Shown in pieces: positions 37,255 through 47,289 of a DNA stretch of 64,000 nt. The notes below the pieces were generated by a model. It saw only the letters and a program-made list of their open reading frames with translations, did no database searches and was not told the DNA's origin. How positions within the stretch are numbered: position 1 is the stretch's first letter; each line of letters begins with the position of its first letter. The stretch is from Rhodoferax antarcticus ANT.BR (GTDB lineage: Bacteria; Pseudomonadota; Gammaproteobacteria; Burkholderiales; Burkholderiaceae_C): positions 125,496-189,495 of the forward strand of contig NZ_MSYM01000013.1 of the NCBI RefSeq assembly GCF_001938565.1. The letters are read 5' to 3'. The position numbers and the translations under genes were made by a program.

Positions 37255-38472
37255 TCAGGGCTTCATATATTTTCTGATGGTCTCGGCGTCCCGATTCTTT
37301 GCTATCGGCAACTTGGCGATTTGACGCGAGTACCAAACATCTGACATAGCCGGGCGTTCCTTTGCAACAGCGCGGTAGGCCTTCTGCCATTCCTTGTACA
37401 TGGATTGTGTGGTGAGCTTTCTTGCATCACGGCGCACAGTGGAGCCCGTCGATTTTATGAGTTCGCTTGTAGGTAGAGGGGGCCGTACATGCACGTTGGC
37501 ATCGAGCTCTTTCGCCGTTTGATTTTTAGCCATGGTGTCGATTGCTGAACTAAATTCCGAAAAGTCTTCGGTTTCAATTTGCTGCACATGTGACAAGGGA
37601 AACAACCCACTTTCCAGTGACGGCCAATCCGGATGTTCTGAAAAAGTGCCGCGTGTACCCCCATAGATAGGGTGAATATCCAAAAGGCGGGACTCCGGTA
37701 TCTTGGCTTGGATGAAGGCCACCGCCTGCAAACCTGGTTGTTTGCTCCACCGCTCGATCAGTGCTGCGCCTGCGATGTAACGGTCGGCAGGATCAAACTG
37801 GTTGATGTCCTCTTCCCTAAACCAACAAGCCATCAAAGGGGCGATGTAGTCGTGGGTGTCACTACCCGTCGCATAGAAAAAACGGGGAGGTGGCACTAAC
37901 TCGTTGGCATTCAAGTACGCGGCTAAACCCCCATCCTTTGGACCAAGCCATATCCATGCAGCCAGTTCCTCGGGTGTGGCACCCAGCCGCCGCGTCAATT
38001 GGTGCATGGCATTGGGGTACGCGATGTACCGGGCAGAAACTGTCGGCCCTGTTGAAGGCGCGCCATCCACGTTTTGACTTGGCGTTCTCTCGGGAAAGTA
38101 GTCACCCCGCGCCAGCCGCTGTTGCGCATCCATGCGGGCGAGCTCCTGCTTGAGTTCTGTCAGTCGGGTTTCCTTAAGCGCCAGCTCGGCGGCGGTTGGT
38201 GTTGCAACTGCTTCCTACTCGGCCACCTGCGTCTTCAGGCTGCTCATCCGCTCAAAGAAGTCCCACCAAAATTTTTGATCTTGCGCCGTGGCTGGGTCAT
38301 GCTGGTAGTCCAACTGCAATGCCACACTGCGCCGCTGGTCAGGGGAAAGGTCGTCCCGCGGCATTGGGGAAAACTCTTGCTCAACCCGTTGGCGCAGTGG
38401 GTCGGGTAAGCCGCTAAGCGGCGTGTCGAACCAGTCTTCAAATGCAAGTGTGAGTGCGTCAAAGGTACTCAT
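37255..38472 (-). pseudogene. Gene of unknown function interrupted by one in-frame TAG
   Basis: Starting at ATG 38472, the frame reads MSTFDALTLAFEDWFDTPL to residue 85 and hits TAG at 38215-38217. It then continues in the same frame for another 319 codons to 37255. Sense on both sides is continuous (QVAE-stop-EAVATPTAAE), and the region after the stop is a helical Glu/Lys/Leu-rich linker. The intact product would be 405 residues. The second part could restart at ATG 38133 (292 residues), though no strong ribosome binding site precedes it. The C terminus (MYKEWQKAYRAVAKERP) looks like a small helical domain. I recognise no family. Confidence 0.65.
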
Positions 38473-38549
38473 GCCGTGAATCGCTGCCCAGAAACTTGTG
38501 CACTGGGCATCTGCCTGAAGAAGTCTCTGGTCGAGTAGTGACGGGCCAT
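38469..38549 (-). CDS. 26-residue open frame, possible truncated gene
   Basis: ATG 38549 follows AGGGAG at good spacing and reads MARHYSTRDFFRQMPSAQ, then ends after 26 codons. Its stop overlaps the next gene's ATG. It looks like the conserved start of a longer family joined to the downstream gene by a deletion, or it is a short leader peptide that couples translation. Its length was probably not always 26 codons. Confidence 0.45.
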   Translation of the reverse strand: MARHYSTRDFFRQMPSAQVSGQRFTA

Positions 38550-38689
38550 TGTTTTTCTCCCTGAGATGGGGGCACTAACGTGGTGCCTACGCCATCGGAT
38601 GCCCTGGGACTTTACTGCACAATGCAGCTTTAGCATTGATCCGGGCTTAGAGGCGACGGCAAGCGCGTTGAAGGGAGTCATTCACAAAT

Positions 38690-41600
38690 ATGAAAAATAA
38701 AACCGGCAACGACCTGTTCATCGTCGATAACAGCGACGAGGATTGGAAAGTTCTGAACTACCTGGCGGAATGGTCAGAAATTTCCCACAAGTTTGATATC
38801 GCGACCGGGTACTTTGAAATCGGCGCCTTGCTGGTACTACATGGCAAGTGGCAAAAGCTGGATCAGATCCGCATCCTGATGGGGGACGAGGTCACCAAGC
38901 GCACCCACCGCGCATTGGCGCAAGGGCTTGCGCGGGTCGGCCAACTGCTGGACGACAGCATTGAGCGCGAAAAGCAAAAGAATGATTTTCTGACCGGGGT
39001 TGATGAAATCGTTCAGGCCATTGCCAGCGGCAAGATCATGTGCCGGGTGTACACCAAAAAGAAGTTCCACGCCAAGGCGTACATCACTCACAGCAAGCTG
39101 GCTGTGGTGGGTTCGTCCGCTCTGGTGGGTTCCAGCAATTTCACGTATCCCGGCCTCACCGGGAATGTCGAACTCAACGTGCAGCTTCGCCGCGAAGTGG
39201 AAGAGCTCCAACAATGGTTTGACGCGCATTGGGATGAGGCCGAAGACGCCTCTGCGGAAGTGCTCAAGGTCATGGAGCGCCAAACCCGCAACTACCTGCC
39301 TTTTGAGGTTTACGCCAAGTCCCTTCAAGCCTATTTCAATAACTACGAAGAAACGGCGGGTGACTGGGAGCGGCACCAGTCGCGCATGTACCCCATCCTT
39401 GACCAGTACCAGCGCGATGGCTACGGCGCACTGCTCAAAATCGGTGGCAAGTACGGCGGTGCTTTTTTGTGCGATGGCGTGGGTTTGGGTAAGACATTTG
39501 TTGGGCTCATGCTGATTGAGCGGCTGGTGAAGTTCGAGCGCAAAAAGGTGCTCTTGGTCGTACCAAAGTCCGGGCGTGAGCCAGTTTGGGAATCCAGTTT
39601 GCGGCGTTACCTGCCTGAGTTGTTCGGGGACTTTTCCAACCTGGTGTTGATCAACCACACTGACTTGCAGCGCGGTGGCGACTGGGTGGAGAAAATCCAA
39701 CGCCTCAAAGAGCAGGCGGATGTGATCGTCGTTGACGAGGCCCACCACTTTCGAAATCCCAGCACCAAAAAAGACACATCGCGTTATTGGCAAATGCAAG
39801 CGCTGGCCAAAGACAAGCAAGTGTTCATGCTCACGGCCACGCCCATCAACAACCGTTTGATCGACCTGCAGCACTTGATAGAGCACTTCACCCAGCGCGA
39901 GGCAGGGCACTTCAAAGACACCCTGGGCATTCACTCACTGCCGGGGCACTTTCGCAAGCTTGAAAAAGAGTTAGCCAAGCGCATGGGCAGTGAACTGCTT
40001 CAGGGCGAACTTGCGGGCTTTGAAACTGGCGACATCCTCTCGCAGGACAGTTTGTTCCGCGAATTGGTGGTGCAGCGCAGCCGCGCCTATGTGCGGCAAA
40101 GCCAGATCACTGCCGGTGCCAAGGCGGCGCTGTTCCCCAAGCGTGAAGCGCCCAAGGTAGCGGACTACTCGGTCAAAAAGACCTACGGCAAGCTGCTGAC
40201 CATGGTGGAAAAGGCCTTCAACAAAAAGCAGCCGCTGTTCACCTTGCCCATGTATTACCCACTGGCTTACCCCAACCCGGATGCTACGTTTCCTATAGAC
40301 GGTTTTGAAGACAACCGCCAAAAGCAGGTGGTAGGCCTGATCCGTATTTTGTTTCTGAAGCGGTTCGAGAGCTCAGCCAGCGCGTTTGAGGCCTCATGCC
40401 AGCAACTGCTGCGCAAAGTGATGGCGTTTGTGCAGGTCAACAGCACCACCAAACATGAACAAGCAGCGTTTGAACGCTGGCGCATCCACCAGGAAGAGCT
40501 GCTTGGCGACGTGCAAAAGCGCCAACACCAACTGTTTGACAGCGGCACCGAGGATGAAGCAGAGCAGGACGAGGACGTTATTCCCGAAGAAATGTTGGCG
40601 GCGGTGGATTTGCTTGACCGCGACCAGTTTGACGTGCCGCAAATGCTGTCCGAGTCATTGCAAGACCTGAACCAGTTGGCCGAATTTTTGAACGAGCTGC
40701 GCCAGTTCAAACCCAGCCACGACGACAAGCTGCGCGCACTCATTCAACTGCTCAAGACAGACCCGGTGCTGAAAAAGCACAAGGTCATGATCTTCAGCGA
40801 GTTCTCCGCCACCGCCCGCTACCTGGCCAAGGAGTTGGCGGCGGCTGGCATCAAAGGCATTGACCAAATCGACTCTGCCACCAAGCGCAGCCGTGGTGAC
40901 GTGATTCGCCAATTTGCCCCGTACTACAACAACATGACCAGCCAGGCATTGGCAGACAAGGGCCACACCGAAACCCGCGTGCTGATCGCCACCGATGTAC
41001 TCAGTGAAGGCCTGAACCTGCAAGACGCCACGCGCCTGATCAATTACGACCTGCACTGGAACCCGGTGCGCCTCATGCAGCGCATTGGCCGGGTAGACCG
41101 GCGCATGAACCCCGACATTGAAAAAATGCTGGTCAAAGACCACCCCGAGGTCAAATCCATCCGTGGCACGGTGGAGTACTGGAATTTTCTACCCCCCGGC
41201 GAGCTCGATGAGTTGCTCAACCTGTTCAAAAAGGTTTCCAACAAAACCCTGCTCATCTCTAAAACCCTGGGCATCGAGGGCAAAAAGCTCCTGCGCCCAG
41301 AAGACGACTTTGCCGCCCTGCGTGACTTTGACCACCAGTTTGAGGGCGAGCCCACCGCACTGGAAACCATGCACCTGGAATACCAGCGCCTACTGGCGGC
41401 TCACCCCGACTTGCCGGAGCGCCTGCAAGCACTGCCGGGCCGTGTGTTCAGCGGAAAAGTGCATGTGCAACCTGGCACGCAGGCCGTATTCTTTTGCTTT
41501 GCATTGCCCGGCAAAGACAACAGCGTTACGGCTCCGGTGATCGAATCCGATGCGTGGACCTTGAACGCGGGCCGCACGGAGTGGCTGTTGCTGGACCTGC

Positions 41601-41809
41601 AGAGCGGCAAAGTGCTAGACGATGCGGCGGCTATTGATGCCGTGATTCACTGTGAGCCCGAAACGCCAAGGCATTGCCACATCGCGCAACCCACCTTGTC
41701 TGAGGCCCGGGCCAAAGTGGAAAAGCACCTGAAGAACGGCTATCTGCGGCAGGTGCAGGCACCCCTGGGCGTGGTGCCTCAGCTCATCGCGTGGATGGAG
41801 CTGAACTAA
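38690..41809 (+). CDS. PLD-like nuclease fused to SNF2-type helicase
   Basis: This 1039-residue protein joins a phospholipase-D-like domain (about residues 1-190) to a superfamily 2 helicase. The PLD motif has His127 and Lys129 (FHAKAY) and GSSN, but the usual Asp is replaced by His. The helicase has Walker A DGVGLGKT (residues 262-269), DEAH at 349-352 and MLTATP. The C-terminal RecA domain has SEGLNLQDA and QRIGRVDR. This architecture is typical of phage-defence and restriction loci. It begins the long gene string of the island. Confidence 0.88.
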   Translation: MKNKTGNDLFIVDNSDEDWKVLNYLAEWSEISHKFDIATGYFEIGALLVLHGKWQKLDQIRILMGDEVTKRTHRALAQGLARVGQLLDDSIEREKQKNDFLTGVDEIVQAIASGKIMCRVYTKKKFHAKAYITHSKLAVVGSSALVGSSNFTYPGLTGNVELNVQLRREVEELQQWFDAHWDEAEDASAEVLKVMERQTRNYLPFEVYAKSLQAYFNNYEETAGDWERHQSRMYPILDQYQRDGYGALLKIGGKYGGAFLCDGVGLGKTFVGLMLIERLVKFERKKVLLVVPKSGREPVWESSLRRYLPELFGDFSNLVLINHTDLQRGGDWVEKIQRLKEQADVIVVDEAHHFRNPSTKKDTSRYWQMQALAKDKQVFMLTATPINNRLIDLQHLIEHFTQREAGHFKDTLGIHSLPGHFRKLEKELAKRMGSELLQGELAGFETGDILSQDSLFRELVVQRSRAYVRQSQITAGAKAALFPKREAPKVADYSVKKTYGKLLTMVEKAFNKKQPLFTLPMYYPLAYPNPDATFPIDGFEDNRQKQVVGLIRILFLKRFESSASAFEASCQQLLRKVMAFVQVNSTTKHEQAAFERWRIHQEELLGDVQKRQHQLFDSGTEDEAEQDEDVIPEEMLAAVDLLDRDQFDVPQMLSESLQDLNQLAEFLNELRQFKPSHDDKLRALIQLLKTDPVLKKHKVMIFSEFSATARYLAKELAAAGIKGIDQIDSATKRSRGDVIRQFAPYYNNMTSQALADKGHTETRVLIATDVLSEGLNLQDATRLINYDLHWNPVRLMQRIGRVDRRMNPDIEKMLVKDHPEVKSIRGTVEYWNFLPPGELDELLNLFKKVSNKTLLISKTLGIEGKKLLRPEDDFAALRDFDHQFEGEPTALETMHLEYQRLLAAHPDLPERLQALPGRVFSGKVHVQPGTQAVFFCFALPGKDNSVTAPVIESDAWTLNAGRTEWLLLDLQSGKVLDDAAAIDAVIHCEPETPRHCHIAQPTLSEARAKVEKHLKNGYLRQVQAPLGVVPQLIAWMELN

Positions 41810-41901
41810 AAATCAGCTACAAAACGTCCGTTTCTATTGAATTTATACCAAGTTATCCTTGTTATTTATAAAATTACTAAACCGCAGTAACTTCAATTGA
41901 T

Positions 41902-43098
41902 ATGAACCCCCTTACCAACCCTTTTTCCCCCGGTGCTGGCAACCAGCCGCCAGAGCTGGCTGGGCGCGATGAACTTTTGCGTAAAGTTGAAGTGCTTCTG
42001 GCCCGCGTCAAGGCCGGGCGTAGTGAGCAGAGCATGTTCATGGTCGGCCTGCGCGGCGTAGGCAAGACGGTGCTACTCAACCGGGTGCGCGAAATGGCTG
42101 AATCGCAAGGCTATCAGGCCCTGCTGATTGAGGCGCATGAGAGCAAGCCCTTGCCTTTGTTGTTGCTGCCGCCGTTACGCCAGACATTGTTTGCACTCGA
42201 TCGCATGCAAAACGTCAGCCAAAAAGTCAAACGCGGGCTGCGGGTGTTGCGTAGTTTCATTGGTGCGGTCAAGGTCAAGGTGGGCGAGGCAGAGTTTGGT
42301 TTGGACATAGACCCCGAAACCGGCTCCGCCGACAGCGGCGATCTGGAGGCCGACTTGGCCGAATTGTTTGTCGCCGTGGGCGAGGCCGCTGCTGACCGAG
42401 GCACTGCGGTGGCCATCATCGTTGACGAACTGCAATACATGACCGAAGTCGAGATGAGCGCGCTCATCATGGCCATTCACAAGGTGTCACAACGCAGCTT
42501 ACCTTTGGTGTTGATTGGCGCGGGTTTGCCACAGCTGGTGGGCCTGGCAGGCAAATCCAAGTCATACGCCGAGCGCTTGTTTACCTACCCGGAAGTGGGG
42601 GCACTGACTCTGCAAGACAGCTCTTCAGCCTTGCAAGGACCTGTTGTAAGCCAAGGCGTCACATACACGCCCGAAGCGCTGGCCGAGGTCTTCCGCGTCA
42701 CCCAGGGCTACCCGTACTTTTTGCAGGAATGGGGCTACCAATCTTGGAACCTGGCACGGCAGTCACCCATTGACCTGGCGCTGATCCAGCAAACCACCGT
42801 CGCGTCAACCGCCCGCTTGGACCAGAGCTTTTTTCGAGTGCGATTTGACCGGCTCACACCCAGAGAAAAAGACTACCTCAGTGCATTGGCGGAGCTTGGC
42901 ACCGGCAACCAGCGCTCTGGTGGCGTGGCAGAACGACTCGGCGTCAAAGTGCAGACTATCGCGCCACTTCGGTCCAGTCTGATCAAAAAGGGAATGATCT
43001 ACAGCCCGGCCCATGGCGACACCGCATTTACCGTGCCCTTGTTTGATCAGTTCATGCTGCGCACCATGCCCGACGGCCCACGCAAAGCCGGTTCCTGA
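41902..43098 (+). CDS. AAA (Orc/Cdc6-like) ATPase
   Basis: This 398-residue ATPase has Walker A GLRGVGKT (residues 49-56) and Walker B IIVDELQYM. It has sensor-like LPLVLIGAGLP and a C-terminal winged helix (GGVAERLGVKVQTIAPLRSSL). The fold resembles the STAND/AAA_16 type found in mobile elements. It sits between the PLD-SNF2 helicase and the methyltransferase. The 92-base AT-rich gap before it may hold a promoter. Confidence 0.85.
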   Translation: MNPLTNPFSPGAGNQPPELAGRDELLRKVEVLLARVKAGRSEQSMFMVGLRGVGKTVLLNRVREMAESQGYQALLIEAHESKPLPLLLLPPLRQTLFALDRMQNVSQKVKRGLRVLRSFIGAVKVKVGEAEFGLDIDPETGSADSGDLEADLAELFVAVGEAAADRGTAVAIIVDELQYMTEVEMSALIMAIHKVSQRSLPLVLIGAGLPQLVGLAGKSKSYAERLFTYPEVGALTLQDSSSALQGPVVSQGVTYTPEALAEVFRVTQGYPYFLQEWGYQSWNLARQSPIDLALIQQTTVASTARLDQSFFRVRFDRLTPREKDYLSALAELGTGNQRSGGVAERLGVKVQTIAPLRSSLIKKGMIYSPAHGDTAFTVPLFDQFMLRTMPDGPRKAGS

Positions 43099-43130
43099 GC
43101 CAGGGCGAAATCAAAGAGGGAGAAAAAAAG

Positions 43131-46100
43131 ATGGCAACCCAACCCACCACAGCGCTTGACCCCTTAGCCGACAAACTGCGCCAGGTTCATACCATTCCAG
43201 CCTTGGTGCACTACCTGCACGACGAGCTGGGCTGGCCCGTCAATGTGGAGGACTGGGAAGACAACCTCTTTGACTGGCAGCCCGACGAGCTCAACCTCAA
43301 GGCCGAGCACGAAGTCAAGGTCAAATCCATCAAACAGTTGCGCCCCTTGGTCAGCGGCCAGCCCTGGGGTATTTTCTTTGTAGAGTTCAACAAAGGCCGC
43401 CTGCCCATTACCGCGCTGCGCCGCGTGCTCAACGGTCTGGTGCCAAAAGGCCGTGCGACCGGTGGCGGCCACCAAACCTGGGCAGCGCACGACCTGTTGT
43501 TTGTTTCGAGCTTTGGCGAGAGCAACGCCCGTGAAATTGCGCTGGCCCATTTCACCGACGAGTCCGCCAAAGGCGACCTGCCCACCCTGCGCGTGCTCGG
43601 GTGGGACGATGACGACACCCCCATGCAATTGGGCTATGTGGCCCAAACCCTGCGCGAGAAATTGCGCTGGCCCGCCAACACGCGCACCGCTACCGAGCTG
43701 CAAGCCTGGCGTGCGCAATGGTCGAGCGCCTTTACGCTGGGTTACGGCCAAGTCATCAACGACAGCAAAACGCTTGCGCTTGCCATGGCCGAGTTGGCCA
43801 AACGCATCCGCAGGCGCGTCAACACCGTGCTGGCGCTGGAGAGCGACACCGGCCATTTGCGCCAAATGCACAAGGCCTTCAAAGACAATTTGATTGCCGA
43901 CTTGTCTGAAGACGCCTTTGCCGACATGTTTGCGCAGACCATCACCTACGGACTGTTCACCGCCCGCGCCAGCCGCAGCAGCGGCGCACTGGTGGCCGAT
44001 AACCTGGCCGATATGGTGCCCAGCACCAACCCGTTCTTAAAAGAATTGCTGAGCAGCTTCTTAAACGCCGCTGGCCGCGCCCGCAACCGGCAAAAACGGG
44101 TGGATTTTGACGAACTGGGCATCAACGAAGTAGTAACCGTGCTGCGCGAAGTGCCCATGGATGCCGTACTGCGCAGCTTTAACGCCAGCAAGCCGGGCGA
44201 CGACCCAGTCATTCACTTTTACGAGGACTTCCTCAAAGCCTACGACAAAGCCCTGCGCACCAGGCGCGGCGTGTTCTACACCCCCAGCCCCGTGGTGCAG
44301 TTCATTGTGCGCAGTGTGGACGAGATTTTGAAGACCGAGTTTGGTATTGAAGACGGTCTGGCCAGCACCATCACCTGGGGTGAAATGCTGGTGCGTAAGC
44401 CAGAGCTCAAGCTGCCCAAGTTCTGCACGGCAGACACGCCTTTTGTGCAGGTGCTGGATCCTGCCACTGGCACCGGCACCTTCATTGTGGAAGTCATCAC
44501 CCAGGTGCACGCGCACATGGTCAAGAAGTGGCAAAAGCTGGGCCACACTACCAAAACCCAGTGGCAGCCGCTGTGGGTGGAGTACGTCAAGCAGCACCTG
44601 CTGCCGCGCCTGTATGCCTTCGAGCTGATGATGGCCCCGTATGCCATCGCGCACATGAAGATCGGCCTGAAGCTGGCGGAAACGGGCTACACCTTTCCCG
44701 AAGACGGGCCGCGTGTGAATGTGTTTTTGACCAATGCGCTGGAGCCTGCGCACCCGGTGCAGGCGCAACTTGAATCCATGGCGCCTATGTTGGCGCACGA
44801 GGCTAAGGCAGCCAATCGAGTGAAAGAACAGTTGGCGGCTACCGTGGTGGTTGGAAATCCACCTTACTCTGTGTCCTCCTGGAACAAAAACCCTTGGTCG
44901 GATTCACTAATCAAGGTTTTTAAAACAGGATTGACTGACTCAGAAAGCCAAATACAAGCACTATCTAATGACTATATAAAGTTCATTGGTCTAGCGAAGT
45001 TAAGCCTTCAAAAATCTGGAGCTGGGGTGCTGGGATTCATCACTGGGCACGGGTTTCTGCATGGTACGCAGCCGCGCGTGCTTCGCAAGACACTATCTGA
45101 AGCCTTCCCGCGAATTTCATTAGTTGATCTTAATGGTAGTCAAAAAAGGGACAACGCAGGGGCAATAGCAGACGAGTCAGTTTTCGAGATATTAACGGGT
45201 GTGGCAATTACTTTGGGGAGAATGTCTGCCGGATCTCGTAATTTGGGTTCCTTGCAGATTGATGTATTCGGCACCTTCGACATGAAAGCTGCGTGGCTCA
45301 CAGAACACTCGCTCGCTTCTTTACCAACTAGTCAATACGCACCTACATCACCCAACTTCTTCTTCAGACCAATGATGGAAGGTTTGATACTGGAAGCTGA
45401 ATACAACGTCCTGCCGTCAGTAGCAAACTTTTTCGGCTGTGGTCACCCAGAAGTGGACAAAGAAGTTGCATGGGCTACAGGATTCGCAACACAGCAAGAC
45501 GATATTGCAATATCGTTTTCGCTGTCAGATGTTCGAATAAAAATGAGTGCTTTGCGTAAGGCAACCAGCATCCAGGAACTGTCTGACAAGTATCGGGTTT
45601 GTTCCACTAACCAGTGGAATTTTACCCAAGCAAACGAATGGGCTATGACAGACTCTTGGAAGAGTGATGTCTGTAAAGTCGACTATCGACCATTTGATCA
45701 GCGTTGGTCAGTCTTCAACAAACATGTAATGACAATACGACGCCGTGAAGTCATGCAGCACTTAGGCCATGCTGATAGTTTGGCCTTAGTGTGTTCTCGT
45801 GCTGTCAATGATTTCGAATTTAGACACGCTTTCGTTTGCCGTGAAAAAGTAGACAAGATATTTCTGTCAGGAAAGAGTTCGACCAACGCTTACGTGTTCC
45901 CACTCTGGAACTTTACAGAAGGGGGAAACCAAAAACCAAATATCAGCAAATTCATTGTTGGACGGCTATACGAGGCAATGGAAATTGATGATGTCACCGC
46001 AGCTTCATCTTTGACAGCGGAAAACGTATTTTTTTACCTCTATGGGCTTTTGTATAGCCCCGCATATCGTCAACGCTACGCGAGCTTCTTGCGAATTGAC

Positions 46101-47288
46101 TTTCCCCGTATGCCCATCCCCGGCTCGCTGGCGGTGTTCAACGCACTGGCCGGGCTGGGTTCCCAATTGGTTGCGTGGCATTTGCTGGAGCATCCAGATG
46201 CTATAAAAATAGAAGCTACTTACGCAAGTAAGTCGGGGGCTACAGCCTGGTTTGGCAAAGATTTAGCTCTGACCAAGGTGGCAGAGAAGGGCAAAGCGCT
46301 GGCAGAGCTAACTGGCATCACCGGCAAGGTGTTCATCAACAGCACCAGCGGCTTTGTCAATGTGCGCCAGCCCATCTGGCAGCACACTATTGGCGGCTAC
46401 CAAGTGCTGCACAAGTGGCTGGACGACCGGCGCAAGGCCGGCCGCAGCCTCAGCCAGGACGACATTACCCATTGGCTGCGCATCTACGCTTCCTTGCAGG
46501 CAACGCAGGCGCTGATGCTCCAAGTGGACGCGGCCATTGAAGCCAACGGCGGCTGGCCTGGCGCGTTCAGCCAAAACCATCCGCCACCCGATGCCGTTAC
46601 TTTGGCGGCAGAGCAGATGGTGCAAAAAGACCAAATCAAGGCGCAGAAGAAGGCTGCAACTGCTACTAAAAAGAGAGCTGCTTACGCAAGTCCTACGGGG
46701 GCTAGAAGCCTTTTTGATGACTTAGAAGATATGGCAAGCGCCGCAGGAGGGCCAGACCGCCCAAAATCTAGGGCCACCCCTGCCAAGGCAGCGGGTGGCA
46801 AATCTTCTGGCAACGCTGTCAGTACGGACGGGTTGAACGACGGCCAAGTGATGTGCGCCATTCGCCGCGCGTTGACCAGCGCTGGTAGTGCAGGGCTCGG
46901 TCGGGATGACTTGATTCGATCCACGGCGCGGGAGTTGGGCCATGCCCGCACCAGCCCGGCGTTAAAGGTGGCGCTGGACGTGGCGATTCGTCGTGCCGTG
47001 CGCCGAGGCATTGCCGCAAACGCCAGCTGTGTGCTGACCTTGTTGGTCAAGGACATTGATGGTTACGACCGCGATCACCTGAAAGCCCAGCTCTTAGCCG
47101 CAATACGTGCGATGGGTGGTACTTGCCTTAAAGAGGATGCCCCCTTGTTGCTGGCCCGCTTTATGGGGTTTGCGCGCACAGGCACCAGCATCAACAACAC
47201 GGTGGAAGCTCTTGTACGCAGCTTGGTAAGGGCAGGTCGGCTGGAGTCGAAGGCGGGTCAATTGACTGTGACGCGGAAAAAAGCATGA
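43131..47288 (+). CDS. Type ISP-like adenine-specific DNA methyltransferase
   Basis: This 1385-residue protein has an N-terminal domain of about 250 residues. A helical region leads to the SAM motif D443PATGTGTF and the catalytic N576PPY (N6-adenine type). The target recognition region follows (about 580-985), then a C-terminal domain with a Lys/Ala-rich linker and a winged-helix-like end. I see no SF2 helicase domain in this chain; one is encoded separately at 38690. The DNA of the recognition region (about 44,860-46,090) is clearly more AT-rich than the rest. Two palindromic repeat copies are read in frame near the C terminus. The ribosome binding site is GGGAG. Confidence 0.87.
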   Translation: MATQPTTALDPLADKLRQVHTIPALVHYLHDELGWPVNVEDWEDNLFDWQPDELNLKAEHEVKVKSIKQLRPLVSGQPWGIFFVEFNKGRLPITALRRVLNGLVPKGRATGGGHQTWAAHDLLFVSSFGESNAREIALAHFTDESAKGDLPTLRVLGWDDDDTPMQLGYVAQTLREKLRWPANTRTATELQAWRAQWSSAFTLGYGQVINDSKTLALAMAELAKRIRRRVNTVLALESDTGHLRQMHKAFKDNLIADLSEDAFADMFAQTITYGLFTARASRSSGALVADNLADMVPSTNPFLKELLSSFLNAAGRARNRQKRVDFDELGINEVVTVLREVPMDAVLRSFNASKPGDDPVIHFYEDFLKAYDKALRTRRGVFYTPSPVVQFIVRSVDEILKTEFGIEDGLASTITWGEMLVRKPELKLPKFCTADTPFVQVLDPATGTGTFIVEVITQVHAHMVKKWQKLGHTTKTQWQPLWVEYVKQHLLPRLYAFELMMAPYAIAHMKIGLKLAETGYTFPEDGPRVNVFLTNALEPAHPVQAQLESMAPMLAHEAKAANRVKEQLAATVVVGNPPYSVSSWNKNPWSDSLIKVFKTGLTDSESQIQALSNDYIKFIGLAKLSLQKSGAGVLGFITGHGFLHGTQPRVLRKTLSEAFPRISLVDLNGSQKRDNAGAIADESVFEILTGVAITLGRMSAGSRNLGSLQIDVFGTFDMKAAWLTEHSLASLPTSQYAPTSPNFFFRPMMEGLILEAEYNVLPSVANFFGCGHPEVDKEVAWATGFATQQDDIAISFSLSDVRIKMSALRKATSIQELSDKYRVCSTNQWNFTQANEWAMTDSWKSDVCKVDYRPFDQRWSVFNKHVMTIRRREVMQHLGHADSLALVCSRAVNDFEFRHAFVCREKVDKIFLSGKSSTNAYVFPLWNFTEGGNQKPNISKFIVGRLYEAMEIDDVTAASSLTAENVFFYLYGLLYSPAYRQRYASFLRIDFPRMPIPGSLAVFNALAGLGSQLVAWHLLEHPDAIKIEATYASKSGATAWFGKDLALTKVAEKGKALAELTGITGKVFINSTSGFVNVRQPIWQHTIGGYQVLHKWLDDRRKAGRSLSQDDITHWLRIYASLQATQALMLQVDAAIEANGGWPGAFSQNHPPPDAVTLAAEQMVQKDQIKAQKKAATATKKRAAYASPTGARSLFDDLEDMASAAGGPDRPKSRATPAKAAGGKSSGNAVSTDGLNDGQVMCAIRRALTSAGSAGLGRDDLIRSTARELGHARTSPALKVALDVAIRRAVRRGIAANASCVLTLLVKDIDGYDRDHLKAQLLAAIRAMGGTCLKEDAPLLLARFMGFARTGTSINNTVEALVRSLVRAGRLESKAGQLTVTRKKA
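46201..46248 (+). repeat. Palindromic repeat copy 8, inside the methyltransferase gene
   Basis: Blocks are CTATAAAAATAGAAGCTACT and TCGGGGGCTACAGCC. It is translated as IKIEATYASKSGATA. It matches the chromosomal copies in era and rseA in orientation and frame. Confidence 0.85.
46663..46710 (+). repeat. Palindromic repeat copy 9, inside the methyltransferase gene
   Basis: Blocks are CTACTAAAAAGAGAGCTGCT and ACGGGGGCTAGAAGCC. It is translated as TKKRAAYASPTGARS in the same frame as copy 8, 462 bases downstream of it. Confidence 0.85.
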
Positions 47289-47289
47289 T

